A stretch of DNA of 64,000 bases, taken from Colletes latitarsis. Taxonomy: Eukaryota; Arthropoda; Insecta; Hymenoptera; Colletidae. The DNA lies in contig NW_027488369.1 of the NCBI RefSeq assembly GCF_051014445.1, positions 15,022,001 through 15,086,000 of the forward strand, given 5' to 3'. Position 1 is the first letter of the stretch. Each line of letters starts with the position of its first letter. This document shows, piece after piece, positions 27,293-41,500 of this stretch. The notes beneath the pieces are model-generated. The model saw only the letters and a program-made list of their open reading frames with translations, had not been told where the DNA came from and did not search any database. The position numbers and the translations under genes are program-made.

Positions 27293-30200
27293 TGAGGGCA
27301 AATCCCAGACCTAACCGAGACATAACCGGCGTTATCCTCTAAAATATTAATCGCAACCAGGTTTATTTGACTGTTTCGGTGTGGTAACGCATTACTACGT
27401 GATCCAAACCAGATAAAGCCCAGGATCCGGCCAAGAAGTATCAGAAAAATGCGAAAGTTCGAGCCAGATGAGGGCAAATACCAGACCTAACCCAGACAAA
27501 ACCGGCGTTATCCCATAAAATATTAATCGCAACCAGGTTTAATTGACTGTTTCGGTGTGGTACCGCATTGCTACGATGTTCCAAACCAGAAAGAGGCCAG
27601 GATCTGGCTAACAAGTATGCGAAAAATGCGAAAGTACGAGCCAGATGAGGGCAAATCCCAGACCAAGCCGAGTCATAACCTGCGTTATCATGTAAAATAT
27701 TAATCGCAACCAGGTTTAATTGACTGTTTCGGTGTGGTACCGCATTACTACGTGATCCAAACCAGAAAAAGGCCAGGATCTGGCCAACAAGTATGAGAAA
27801 TATGCGAAAGTTCGAGCCAGATGAGGGCAAATACCAGACCTAACCCAGACAAAATCGGCGTTATCCCCTAAAATATTAATCGCAACCAGGTATAATTGAC
27901 TGTTTCGGTGTGGTACCGCATTGCTACGATGATCCAAACCAGAAAGAGGCCAGGATCTGGCCAACAAGTATGCGAAAAATGCGAAAGTATGAGCCAGATG
28001 ATTGCAAATACCAGAACTATGCCTGACATAACCAGCGTTATCCTCTAAAATACGAATCGGAACATGCTTTTAATGACTGTTTCAGTGTGGTAGCACATTA
28101 CTACGAGATCCAAACCAGAAAAATCCCAGGATCGGGCCAACAAGAATGCGAGAAACGCGAAAGTACGAGCCACATGAGGGAAAATCCCAGACCTAACCCA
28201 GACATAACCGGCGTTATGCGCTAAAATATTAATCGCAACCAGGTTTAATTGACTGTTTCGTTGTGGAACCACATTACTACGGGATCCAAACCAGAAAGAA
28301 CCCAGGATCTGGCCAACAAGTATGCGAAAAATGCGAAAGAACGATCCAGATGAGGGCAAATCCCAGACCTATCCGAGACATAACCGGCGTTATCCTCTAA
28401 AATATTAATTGCAATCAGGTTTAATTAACTGTTTCAGTGTGGTACCACATTACTACGTGATCCAAATCAGAAAAAGCCCAGGATCTGGCCAACAAGTATG
28501 CGAAAAATGCGAAAGAACGATCCAGATGAGGGCAAATCCCAGACCTATCCGAGACATAACCGGCGTTATCCTCTAAAATATTAATTGCAATCAGGTTTAA
28601 TTAACTGTTTCGGTGTGGTACTGCATTACTACGTGATCCAGACCAGAAAAAACCCAGGATCTGTTCAACAACTATGAGAAAAACGCGAAAGTACGAGCCA
28701 GATGGGGGCAAATCCCAGACCTAACCATGACATAACCAGCGTTATCCCGTAAAATATTAATCGCAACCAGGTTTAATTGACTGTTTCGGTGTGGTACCGC
28801 ATTACTACGTGATCCAAACCAGAGAAAGGCCAGGATCTGGCCAACAAGGATGAGAAAAATGCGAATATATGATCAAGATGATTGCAAATACCAGAACTAA
28901 CCCAGACATAACCAGCGTTATCCTCTAAAATACGAATCGGAACATGCTTTTAATGACTGTTTCAGTGTTGGTAACACATTACTACGTGATCCAAACCAGA
29001 AACATCCCAGGATCTGGTTCACAAGTATTCGAAAAATGCGATAGTATGAGCCTGAGGAGGGCAAATACCTGAGTTAACACAGACATAACCGCCGTTATCC
29101 TCTAAAATATTAATCGCAACCGGGTTTAATTGACTGTTTCCATGTGGAACCACATTACTACGGGATCCAAACCAGAAAAAACCCAGGATCTGGCCAACAA
29201 CTATGAGAAAAACGCGAAAGTATGAGCCAGATGATTGCAAATACCAGAACTATCCCAGGCATAACCAGCGTTATCCTCTAAAATATTATTCGCAACCAGG
29301 TTTAATTGACTGTTTCGGTGCGGTACCACATTACTACGTGGTCCAAGCCAGAATAAGGCCAGGATCTGGCCTACAAGAATGCGAAAAATGCGAAAGTACG
29401 AGCCAGATGAGGGCAAATACCAGACCTAACCCAGTCATAACCGGCGTTATCCGCTAAAATATTAATCGCAACCAGGTTTAATTGACTGTTTCGTTGTGGA
29501 ACCGCATTTCTACGGGATCCAAACCAGAAAAAAGCCCAGGATCTGGCCAACAACTATGAGAAAAAGCGAAAGTATGAGCCAGATGATTGCAAATACCAGA
29601 ACTATCCCAGACATAACCAGCGTTATCCTCTAAAATATTATTCGCAGCCAGGTTTAATTGACTGTTTCAGTCTGGTGCCACTTTACTACGTGGTCCAAGC
29701 CAGAATAAGGCCAGGATCTGGCCAACAAGTATGCGAAAAATGCGAAGGTCCGAGCCAGATGAGGGCAAATACCAGACCTAACCGAGACATAACCGGCGTT
29801 ATCCTCCAAAATATTAATCGCAACCCGGTTCAATTGACTGTTTCGGTGTGGAACCACATTACTACGGGATCCACACCAGAAAAAACCCAGGATCTGGCCA
29901 ACAACTATGAGAAAAACGCGAAAGTATGAGCCAGATGATTGCAAATACCAGAACTAACCCGGACATAACAAGCGTTATCCTCTAAAATACGAATCGGAAC
30001 ATGCTTTTAATGACTGTTTCAGTGTGGTAACACATTACTACGTGATCCAAACCAGAAGCATCCCAGGATCGGGCCAACAAGAATGCGAAAAATGCGAAAG
30101 TACGAACCAGATGAGGGAATATCCCAGACCTAACCGAGACGTATCCGGCGTTATCCCCTAAAATATTAATCGCAACCAGGTATAATTGACTGTTTCGGTG

Positions 30201-31696
30201 TAGAACCGCATTACTACGTGATCCAAACCAGTAAAAACCCAGGATCTGGCCAACAACTATGAGAAAAACGCGAAAGTATGAGCCAGATGATTGCAAATAC
30301 CAGAACTATACCAGACATAACCAGCGTTATCCTCTAAAATACTTATCGGAACCACCTTGTATTGACTGTTTCAGTGTGGTACCACATTACTACGTCATCC
30401 AAACCAGAAAAGGGCCAGGGTCTGGCCAACAAGTATGCGAAAAATGCGAAAGTCCGAGCCAGATGAGGGCAAATACCAGACCTAACCGAGACATAACCGG
30501 CGTTATCCTCTAAAATATTAATCGCAACCCGGGTCAATTGACTGTTTCGGTGTTGTACCGTATTACTACGTGATCCAAACCAGAAAGAGGCCAGGATCTG
30601 GCCAACAAGAATGCGAAAAAAGCGAAAGTACGAGCCAGATGTGGGCAAATCCCAGACCTACCCGAGACATAACCAGCGTTATCCTCTGAAATAGTAATCG
30701 CAACCAGGTTTAATTGACTGGTTCAGTGTGGTACCACATTACTACGTGATCCAAACCAGAAAAAGCCCAGGATCTGGCCAACAAGTATGCGAAAAACGTG
30801 AAAGTACGAGCCAGATGAGGACAAATCCCAGACCTACCCGAGACATAACCGGCGTTATCCTCCAAAATATTAATCTCAACCAGGTTTAATTGACTGTTTC
30901 GTTGTGGAACCACATTACTACGGGATCCAAACCAGACAAAACCCAGGATCTGGCCAACAAGTATGCGAAAAATGCGAAAGTATGAGCCAGATGATTGCAA
31001 ATACCAGAACTAACCCAGACATAACCGCCGTTATCCCCTAAAATATTAATCGCAACCAGGTTTAATTGACTGTTTCGGTGTGGTACCGCATTACTACGTG
31101 ATCCAAACCAGAGAAAGGCCAGGATCTGGCCAACAAGGATGAGAAAAATGCGAATATACGATCCAGATGATTGCAAATACCAGAACTAACCCTGACATAA
31201 CCAGCGTTATCCTCTAAAATATTAATCGCAACCAGGTATAATTGACTGTTTCGGTGTGGTACCGCATTGCTACGATGATCCAAACCAGAAAAAGGCCATG
31301 ATCTGGCCAACAAGTATGCGAGAAACGCGAATGTATGAGCCAGATGATTGCAAATACCAGAACTAACTCAGACATAACCAGCGTTATCCTCTAAAATACA
31401 GATCGGAAGCAGCTTCTATTGACTGTTTCAGTGTGGTACCACATTACTACGTGATCCAAACCAGAAAAAGCCCAGGATCTGGCCAACAAGTATGCGAAAA
31501 ACGCGAATGTATGAGCCAGATGATTGCAAATACCAGAACTAACTCAGACATAACCAGCGTTATCCTCTAAAATACAGATCGGAAGCAGCTTCTATTCACT
31601 GTTTCAGTGTGGTACCACATTACTACGTGATCCAAACCAGAAAAAGGCCAGGATCTGGCCAACAAGTATGCGAAAAACGTGAAAGTACGACTCAGA
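27293..31696. repeat. Higher-order repeat copy C (25 monomers, 4404 bp)
   Basis: Third copy, differing from B at only a handful of bases that I could see (for example gcgaaagtatgagcc near 29566 where B has gcgaatgtatgagcc). Homology to the HOR ends near 31700, where gagggcaaatccc becomes gaggacaaatccc and the following monomers are different. Confidence 0.92.
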
Positions 31697-33679
31697 TGAG
31701 GACAAATCCCAGACCTACCCGAGACATAACCGGCCTTTATCCTCTAAAATATTAATCAAATCCAGTTTAATTGACTGTTTCGTTGTGGAACCACATTACT
31801 ACGGGATCCAAACCAGAGAAAACCCAGGATCTGGCCAACAGGTATGCGAAAAATGCGAAAGTATGAGCCAGATGATTGCAAATACCAGAACCAACCCAGA
31901 CATAACCAGCGTTATCCTCTAAAATATTAATCGCAACCAGGTTTAATTGACTGTTTCGATGTGGTGCCGCATTGCTACGTGATCCAAACCAGAGAAAGGC
32001 CAGGATCTGGCCAACAAGGATGAGAAAAATGCGAAAGTACGAGCCAGATAAGGGCAAAACCCAGACCTAACCGAGACATAACCGGCGTTATCCTCTAAAA
32101 TATTAATCGCACCCAGATATAATTGACTGTTTCGGTGTGGTAACGCATTACTACGAGATCCAAACCAGAAAAAGCCCAGGATCTGGCCAACAACTATGAG
32201 AAAAACGCGAAAGTACGAGCCAGATGGGGGCAAATCCCAGACCCAACCGCGACATAACCAGCGTTATCCTCTAAAATATTAATCGCAACCAGGTTTAATT
32301 GACTGTTTCGGTGTGGTACCGCATTACTACGTGATCCAAACCAGAGAAAGGCCAGGATCTGGCCAACAAGGATGAGAAAAATGCGAATATATGATCCAGA
32401 CGATTGCAAATACCAGAACTAACCCTGACATAGCCAGCGTTATCCTCTAAAATACGCATCGGAACATGCTTTTAATGACTGTTTCCGTGTGGAACCACAT
32501 TACTACGGGATCCAAACCAGAAAAAACCCAGGATCTGGCCAACAACTATGAGAAAAACGCGAAAGTATGAGCCAGATGATTGCAAATACCAGAACTATCC
32601 CAGGCATAACCAGCGTTATCCTCTAAAATATTATTCGCAACCAGGTTTAATTGACTGTTTCGGTGTGGTACCACATTACTACGTGGTCCAAGCCAGAAAA
32701 AGGCCAGGATCTGGCCAACAAGGATGAGAAAAATGCGAATATTTGATCCAGATGATTGCAAATACCAGAACTAACCCTGACATAACCAGCGTTATCCTCT
32801 AAAATACGCATCGGAACATGCTTTTAATGACTGTTACAGTGTGGTACCACATTACTACGTGATCCAAACCAGAAAAAGCCCAGGATCGGGCCAACAAGAA
32901 TGCGAAAAATGCGAAAGTACGAGCCAGATGAGGGAAAATCCCAGACCTAACCGAGACGTAACCGGCGTTATCCCCTAAAATATTAATCGCAACCAGGTAT
33001 AATTGACTGTTTCGGTGTGGTACCGCATTGCTACGATGATCCAAACCAGAAAGAGGCCAGGATCTGGCCAACAAGTATGCGAAAAATGCGAAAGTATGAG
33101 CCAGATGATTGCAAATACCAGAACTAACCCAGACATAACCAGCGTTATCCTCTAAAATATTAATCGCAACCAGGTTAAATTGACTGTTTCGGTGTGGTAC
33201 TGCATTACTACGTGATCCAGACCAGAAAAAGGCCAGGTTCTGGCCAACAAGTATGCGCAAAATGCGAAAGTACGAGCCAGATGAGGGCAAATCCCAGACC
33301 TAACCGAGACATAACCGGCGTTATCCCCTAAAATATTAATCGCAACCAGGTTTAATTGACTGTTTCGATGTGGTACTGCATTACTACGTGATCCAGACCA
33401 GAAAAAGGCCAGGATCTGGCCAACAAGTATGCGAAAAATGCGAAAGTACGAGCCAGATGAGGGCAAATCCAAGACCAAACCGAGACATAACCGGTGTTAT
33501 CCTGTAAAATATTAATCGCAACCAGGTTTAATTGACTGTTTCGGTGTGGTAACGCATTACTACGTGACCCAAACCAGATAAAGCCCAGGATCTGGCCAAC
33601 AAGTATCAGAAAAATGCGAAAGTTCGAGCCAGATGAGGGCAAATACCAGACCTAACCCAGACAAAACCGGCGTTATCCT

Positions 33680-36600
33680 CTAAAATACGAATCGGAACAT
33701 GCTTTTAATGACTGTTTCAGTGTGGTAGCACATTACTACGAGATCCAAACCAGAAAAATCCCAGGATCGGGCCAACAAGAATGCGAGAAACGCGAAAGTA
33801 CGAGCCACATGAGGGAAAATCCCAGACCTAACCCAGACATAACCGGCGTTATCCGCTAAAATATTAATCGCAACCAGGTTTAATTGACTGTTTCGTTGTG
33901 GAACCACATTACTACGGGATCCAAACCAGAAAGAACCCAGGATCTGGCCAACAAGTATGCGAAAAATGCGAAAGAACGATCCAGATGAGGGCAAATCCCA
34001 GACCTTTCCGAGACATAACCGGCGTTATCCTCTAAAATATTAATTGCAATCAGGTTTAATTAACTGTTTCAGTGTGGTACCACATTACTACGTGATCCAA
34101 ATCAGAAAAAGCCCAGGAACTGGCCAACAAGTATGCGAAAAATGTGAAAGTACGAGCCAGATGAGGGCAAATCCCAGACCTAACCGAGACATAACCGGCG
34201 TTATCCTCTAAAATATTAATCGCAACCAGGTTTATTTGACTGTTTCGGTGTGGTAACGCATTACTACGTGACCCAAACCAGATAAAGCCCAGGATCTGGC
34301 CAACAAGTATCAGAAAAATGCGAAAGTTCGAGCCAGATGAGGGCAAATACCAGACCTAACCCAGACAAAACCGGCGTTATCCCATAAAATATTAATCGCA
34401 ACCAGGTTTAATTGACTGTTTCGGTGTGGTACCGCATTGCTACGATGTTCCAAACCAGAAAGAGGCCAGGATCTGGCTAACAAGTATGCGAAAAATGCGA
34501 AAGTACGAGCCAGATGAAGGCAAATCCCAGACCTAACCCAGACAAAATCGGCGTTATCCCCTAAAATATTAATCGCAACCAGGTATAATTGACTGTTTCG
34601 GTGTGGTACCGCATTGCTACGATGATCCAAACCAGAAAGAGGCCAGGATCTGGCCAACAAGTATGCGAATAATGCGAAAGTATGAGCCAGATGATTGCAA
34701 ATACCAGAACTAACCCAGACATAACCGGCGTTATCCCCTAAAATATTAATCGCAACCAGGTTTAATTGACTGTTTCGGTGTGGTACCGCATTACTACGTG
34801 ATCCAAACCAGAGAAAGGCCAGGATCTGGCCAACAAGGATGAGAAAAATGCGAATATATGATCAAGATGATTGCAAATACCAGAACTAACCCAGACATAA
34901 CCAGCGTTATCCTCTAAAATACGAATCGGAACATGCTTTTAATGACTGTTTCAGTGTGGTAACACATTACTACGTGATCCAAACCAGAAACATCCCAGGA
35001 TCTGGCCGACAAGTATTCGAAAAATGCGATAGTATGAGCCTGAGGAGGGCAAATACCTGAGTTAACACAGACATAACCGCCGTTATCCTCTAAAATATTA
35101 ATCGCAACCGGGTTTAATTGACTGTTTCCGTGTGGATCCACATTACTACGGGATCCAAACCAGAAAAAACCCAGGATCTGGCCAACAACTATGAGAAAAA
35201 CGCGAAGGTATGTGCCAGATGATTGCAAATACCAGAACTATCCCAGGCATAACCAGCGTTATCCTCTAAAATATTATTCGCAACCAGGTTTAATTGACTG
35301 TTTCGGTGCGGTACCACATTACTACGTGGTCCAAGCCAGAATAAGGCCAGGATCTGGCCTACAAGAATGCGAAAAATGCGAAAGTACGAGCCAGATGAGG
35401 GCAAATACCAGACCTAACCCAGTCATAACCGGCGTTATCCGCTAAAATATTAATCGCAACCAGGTTTAATTGACTGTTTCGTTGTGGAACCGCATTTCTA
35501 CGGGATCCAAACCAGAAAAAAACCCAGGATCTGGCCAACAACTATGAGAAAAAGCGAAAGTATGAGCCAGATGATTGCAAATACCAGAACTATCCCAGGC
35601 ATAACCTGCGTTATCCTCTAAAATATTATTCGCATCCAGGTTTAATTGACTGTTTCGGTGTGGTACCACATTACTACGTGGTCCAAGCCAGAAAAAGGCC
35701 AGGATCTGGCCAACAAGAATGCGAAAAATGCGAAAGTACGCGCCAGATGAGGGCAAATATCAGACCTAACCGAGACAATACCGGCGTTATCCTCTAAAAT
35801 ATTAATCGCAACCAGGTTCAATTGACTGTTTCGGTGTGGAACCACATTAGGACGGGATCCAAACCAGAGAAAGGCCAGGATCTGGCCAACAAGGATGAGA
35901 AAAATGCGAAAGTATGAGCAAGATGATTGCAAATACCAGAACTAACCCTGACATAACAAGCGTTATCCTCTAAAATACGAATCGGAACATGCTTTTAATG
36001 ACTGTTTCAGTGTGGTAACACATTACTACGTGATCCAAACCAGAAGCATCCCAGGATCGGGCCAACAAGAATGCGAAAAATGCGGAAGTACGAACCAGAT
36101 GAGGGAAAATCCCAGACCTAACCGAGACGTAACCGGCGTTATCCCCTAAAATATTAATCGCAACCAGGTATAATTGACTGTTTCGGTGTAGAACCGCATT
36201 ACTACGTGATCCAAACCAGTAAAAACCCAGGATCTGGCCCACAACTATGAGAAAAACGCGAAAGTATGAGCCAGATGATTGCAAATACCAGAACTATCCC
36301 AGACATAACCAGCGTTATCCTCTAAAATACTTATCGGAACCAGCTTCTATTGACTGTTTCAGTGTGGTACCACATTACTACGTGATCCAAACCAGAAAAG
36401 GGCCAGGGTCTGGCCAACAAGTATGCGAAAAATGCGAAAGTCCGAGCCAGATGAGGGCAAATACCAGACCTAACCGAGACATAACCGGCGTTATCCTCTA
36501 AAATATTAATCGCTACCCGGGTCAATTGACTGTTTCGTTGTGGAACCACATTACTACGGGATCCAAACCAGAGAAAACCCAGGATCTGGCCAACAGGTAT

Positions 36601-37320
36601 GCGAAAAATGCGAAAGTATGAGCCAGATGATTGCAAATACCAGAACTAACCCAGACATAACCAGCGTTATCCTCTAAAATATTAAACGCAACCAGGTTTA
36701 ATTGACTGTTTCAGTGTGGTACCACATTACTACGTGATCCAAACCAGAATAAGCCCAGGATCTGGCCAACAAGTATGCGAAAAACGTGAAAGTACGAGCC
36801 AGATGAGGACAAATCCCAGACCTACCCGAGACATAACCGGCGTTATCCTCCAAAATATTAATCTCAACCAGGTTTAATTGACTGTTTCGTTGTGGAACCA
36901 CATTACTACGGGATCCAAATCAGACAAAACCCAGGATCTGGCCAACAAGTATGCGAAAAATGCGAAAGTATGAGCCAGATGATTGCAAATACCAGAACTA
37001 ACCCAGACATAACCGCCGTTATCCCCTAAAATATTAATCGCAACCAGGTTTAATTGACTGTTTCGGTGTGGTACCGCATTACTACGTGATCCAAACCAGA
37101 GAAAGGCCAGGATCTGGCCAACAAGGATGAGAAATATGCGAATATACGATCCAGATGATTGCAAATACCAGAACTAACCCTGACATAACCAGCGTTATCC
37201 TCTAAAATATTAATCGCAACCAGGTATAATTGACTGTTTCGGTGTGGTACCGCATTGCTACGATGATCCAAACCAGAAAAAGGCCATGATCTGGCCAACA
37301 AGTATGCGAAAAATGCGAAA
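33680..37320. repeat. Older, diverged relative of HOR A/B/C
   Basis: Monomers appear in the same order as in the HOR: the 33680-34000 stretch matches 19062-19376, and 34914-37301 matches 28926-31313 at a constant offset of 5988 bp. Scattered substitutions show it is older than the A/B/C amplification. The block upstream (about 32546-34346) also matches the sequence upstream of copy A (about 16696-18494) at an offset near 15850 bp, so HOR plus flank were duplicated as a larger segment. Confidence 0.78.
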
Positions 37321-38460
37321 GTATGAGCCAGATGATTGGAAATACCAGAACTATGCCTGACATAACCAGCGTTATCCTCTAAAATACGAATCGGAACATG
37401 CTTCTAATGACTGATTCAGTGTGGCAACACATTACTACGAGATCCAAACCAGAAAAATCCCAGGATCAGGCCAACAAGAATGCGAGAAACGCGAAAGTAC
37501 GAGCCAAATGAGGGAAAATCCCGGACCTAACCCAGACATGACCGGCGTTATCCTCTAAAATATTAATCGCAACCAGGTTTAATTGACTGTTTCAGTGTGG
37601 TACCACATTACTACGTGATCCAAACCAGAAAAAGCCCAGGATCTGGCCAACAAGTATGCGAAAAACGCGAATGTATGAGCCAGATGATTGCAAATACCAG
37701 AACTAACTCAGACATAACCAGCGTTATCCTCTAAAATACAGATCGGAAGCAGCTTCTATTGACTGTTTCAGTGTGGTACCACATAACTACGTGATCCAAA
37801 CCAGAACAAGGCCTGGATCTGGCCAACAAGTATGCGAAAAACGTGAAAGTACGAGTCAGATGAGGACAAATCCCAGACCTACCGGAGACATAACCGGCGT
37901 TATCCTCTAAAATATTAATCAAATCCAGTTTAATTGACTGTTTCGTTGTGGAACCACATTACTACGGGATCCAAGCCAGAGAAAACCCAGGATCTGGCCA
38001 ACAGGTATGCGAAAAATGCGAAAGTATGAGCCAGATGATTGCAAATACCAGAACCAACCCAGACATAACCAGCGTTATCCTCTAAAATATTAATCGCAAC
38101 CAGGTTTAATTGACTGTTTCGGTGTGGTGCCGCATTGCTACGTGATCCAAACCAGAGAAAGGCCAGGATCTGGCCAACAAGGATGAGAAAAATGCGAAAG
38201 TACGAGCCAGATAAGGGCAAATCCCAGACCTAACCGAGACATAACCGGCGTTATCCTCTAAAATATTAATCGCACCCAGATTTAATTGACTGTTTCGGTA
38301 TGGTACCGCATTACTACGAGATCCAAACCAGAAAAAGCCCAGGATCTGGCCAACAACTATGAGAAAAATGCGAAAGTATGAGCCAGATGATTGCAAATAC
38401 CAGAACTAACCCAGACATAACCGGCGTTATCCTCTAAAATAGTAATCGGAACATGCTTTT

Positions 38461-38522
38461 AATGACTGTTTCAGTGACATAGCCAGCGTTATCCTCCAAA
38501 ATACGCATCGGAACATGCTTTT
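38461..38522. repeat. Truncated 62-bp monomer
   Basis: The landmark aatgactgtttcagtg occurs at 38461 and again at 38523, only 62 bp apart instead of 176. The text between runs from cagtg straight into acatagccagcgttatcc, so about 114 bp of a monomer has been lost. It is the shortest monomer noticed in the window. Confidence 0.88.
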
Positions 38523-41500
38523 AATGACTGTTTCAGTGTGGTACCACATTACTACGTTATCCAAACCAGGAAAAGCCCAGGATCTGGCCAACAAGAATGC
38601 GAAAATAGCGAAAGTACGAGCTAGATGTGGGCAAATCCCAGACCTACCCGAGACATAACCGGCGTTATCCTCCAAAATATTAATCTCAACCAGGTTTAAT
38701 TGACTGTTTCGTTGTGGACCCACATTACTACGGGATCCAAACCAGAAAAAGGCCATGATCTGGCCAACAAGTATGCGAAAAACGCGAAAGCATGTGCCAG
38801 ATGAGGGCTAATCCCAGACCTAACCGAGACATAATCGGCGTTATCCTCTAAAATATTAATCGCAACCAGGTATAATTGACTGTTTCAGTGTTGTACCACA
38901 TTACTACGTGAGCCAAACCAGAAAAGGGCCAGGGTCTGGCCAACAAGTATGCGAAAAATGCGAAAGTACGAGCCAGATGAGGGCAAATCCCAGACCTAAC
39001 CGAGACATAACCGGCGGTATCCTCTAAAATATTAATCGCAACCAGGTTTATTTGACTGTTTCGGTGTGGTAACGCATTACTACGTGATCCAAACCAGATA
39101 AAGCCCAGGATCTGGCCAACAAGTATGAGAAAAATGCGAAAGTTCGAGCCAGATGAGGGCAAATCCCAGACCTAACCCAGACAAAACCGGCGTTATCCCC
39201 TAAAATATTAACCGCAACCAGGTATAATTGACTGTTTCGGTGTGTGTACCGCATTGCTAGGATGATCCAAGCAAGAAAAAACCCAGGATCTGGCCAACAA
39301 GTATGCGAAAATGCGAAAGTACGATCCAGATGAGGGCAAATCCCAGACCTACCCGAGACATAACCGGCGTTATCCTCTAAAATATTATTCGCAACCAGGA
39401 TTAATTGACTGTTTCGGTGTGGTGCCGCATTACTACGTGATCCAAACCAGAAAAAGGCCAGGATCTGGCAACCAAGAATGCGAAAAATGCGAAAGTACGA
39501 GCCAGATGATTGCATATACCAGAACTATCCCAGACATAACCAGCGTTATCCTCTAAAATACGCATCGGAACATGCTTTTAATGACTGTTTCAGTGTGGTA
39601 CCACATTACTACCTGATCCAAACCAGAAAAAGCCGAGGATCGGGCCAACAACAATGCGGAAGACGCGAAAGTATGAGCCAGATGATTGCAAATACCAGAA
39701 CTAACACAGACATATCCAGCGTTATCCTCTAAAATACTAATCGGAACCAGCTTTTATTGACAGTGTGGTACCACATTACTACGTGATCCAAACCAGAAAA
39801 AGCCCAGGATCTGGCCAACAAGTATGCGAAAAACGCGAATGTATGAGCCAGATGATTGCAAATACCAGAACTAACCCAGACATAACCAGCGTTATCCTCT
39901 AAAATTCTTATCGGAACCAGCTTCTATTGATCGTTTCAGTGTGGTACCACATTACTACGTTATCCAAACGAGAAAAGGGCCAGGGTCTGGCCACCAATTG
40001 TGCGAAAAACGCGAAAGTATGAGCCAGATGATTTCAAATACCAGAACTAACACAGACATAACCAGCGTTATCCTCTAAAATACTAATCGGAACCAGCTTT
40101 TATTGACAGTTTCAGTGTGGTACCACTTCACTACGCGGTCCAATCCAGAAGAAGGCCAGTATGTGGCCAACAAGTATGCGAAAACTGCGAAAGTACGAGC
40201 CAGTTGAGGGCAAATACCAGACCTAACCGAGACATAACCGGCGTTATCCTCTAAAATATTAATCGCAACCAGGTTTAATTGACTGTTTCGGTGTGGAACC
40301 ACATTACTACGGGATCCAAACCAGAAAAAACCCAGAATCTGGCCAACAACTATGAGAAAAACGTGAAAGTATGAGCCAGATGGTTGCAAATACCAGAACT
40401 ATCCCAGACATACCCAGCGTTATCCACTAAAATATTATTCGCAACCAGGTTTAATTGACTGTTTCGGTGTGGTACCACATTACTACGTGGTCCAAGCCAG
40501 AAAAGGGCCAGGATCTGGCCAACAAGTATGCGAAAAATGCGAAAGTACGAGCCAGATGAGGGCAAATACCATACCTAACCGAGACATTACCGGCTTTATC
40601 CTCTAAAATATTAATCGCAACCAGATTTAATTGACTGTTTCGGTGTGGTAACGCATTACTACGTGATCCGAACCTGAAAGAGGCCAGGATCTGGCCAACA
40701 AGTATGCGAAAAATGCGAAAGTATGAGCCAGATGATTGCAAATACCGGAACTAACCCAGACATAACCAGCGTTATCCTCTAAAATATTAATCGCAACCAG
40801 GTTTAATTGACTGTTTCGGTGTGGTGCCGCATTACTACGTGATCCAAAACAGAAAAAGGCCAGGGTCTGGCCCCCAAGAATGCGAAAATTGCGAAAGTAC
40901 GAGCCAGATGATTGCAAATACCAGAATTATCCCAGACATAACCAGCGTTATCCTCTAAAATACAAATCGGAACCAGCTTCTATTGACTGTTTCAGTGTGG
41001 TACCACATTACTACGTGATCCAAACCAGAAAAAGGCCAGGATCTGGCCAACAAGTATGCGAAAAACGCGAAAGTACGAGCCAGATAAGGACAAATCCCAG
41101 ACCTACCCGAGACATAACCGGCGTTATCCTCTAAAATATTAATCGCAACCAGTTTAATTGACTGTTTCGGTGTGGAAACTCATTACTACGGGATCCAAAG
41201 CAGAAAAAACCCAGGATCTGGTCAACAAGTATGCGAAAAACGCGAAAGTATGAGCCAGATGATTTCAAATACCAGAACTAACACAGGCATAACCCGCGTT
41301 ATCCTCTAAAGTATTATCCGGAACCAGCTTCTATTGACTGTTTCAGTGTGGTACCACATTACTACGTGATCCAAACCAGAAAAAGCCCAGGATCTGGCCA
41401 ACAAGTATGCGAAAAACGCGAATATATGAGCCATCTCATGATTGCAAATACCAGAACTAACCCTGACATAACCAGCGTTATCCACTAAAATACGCATCGG

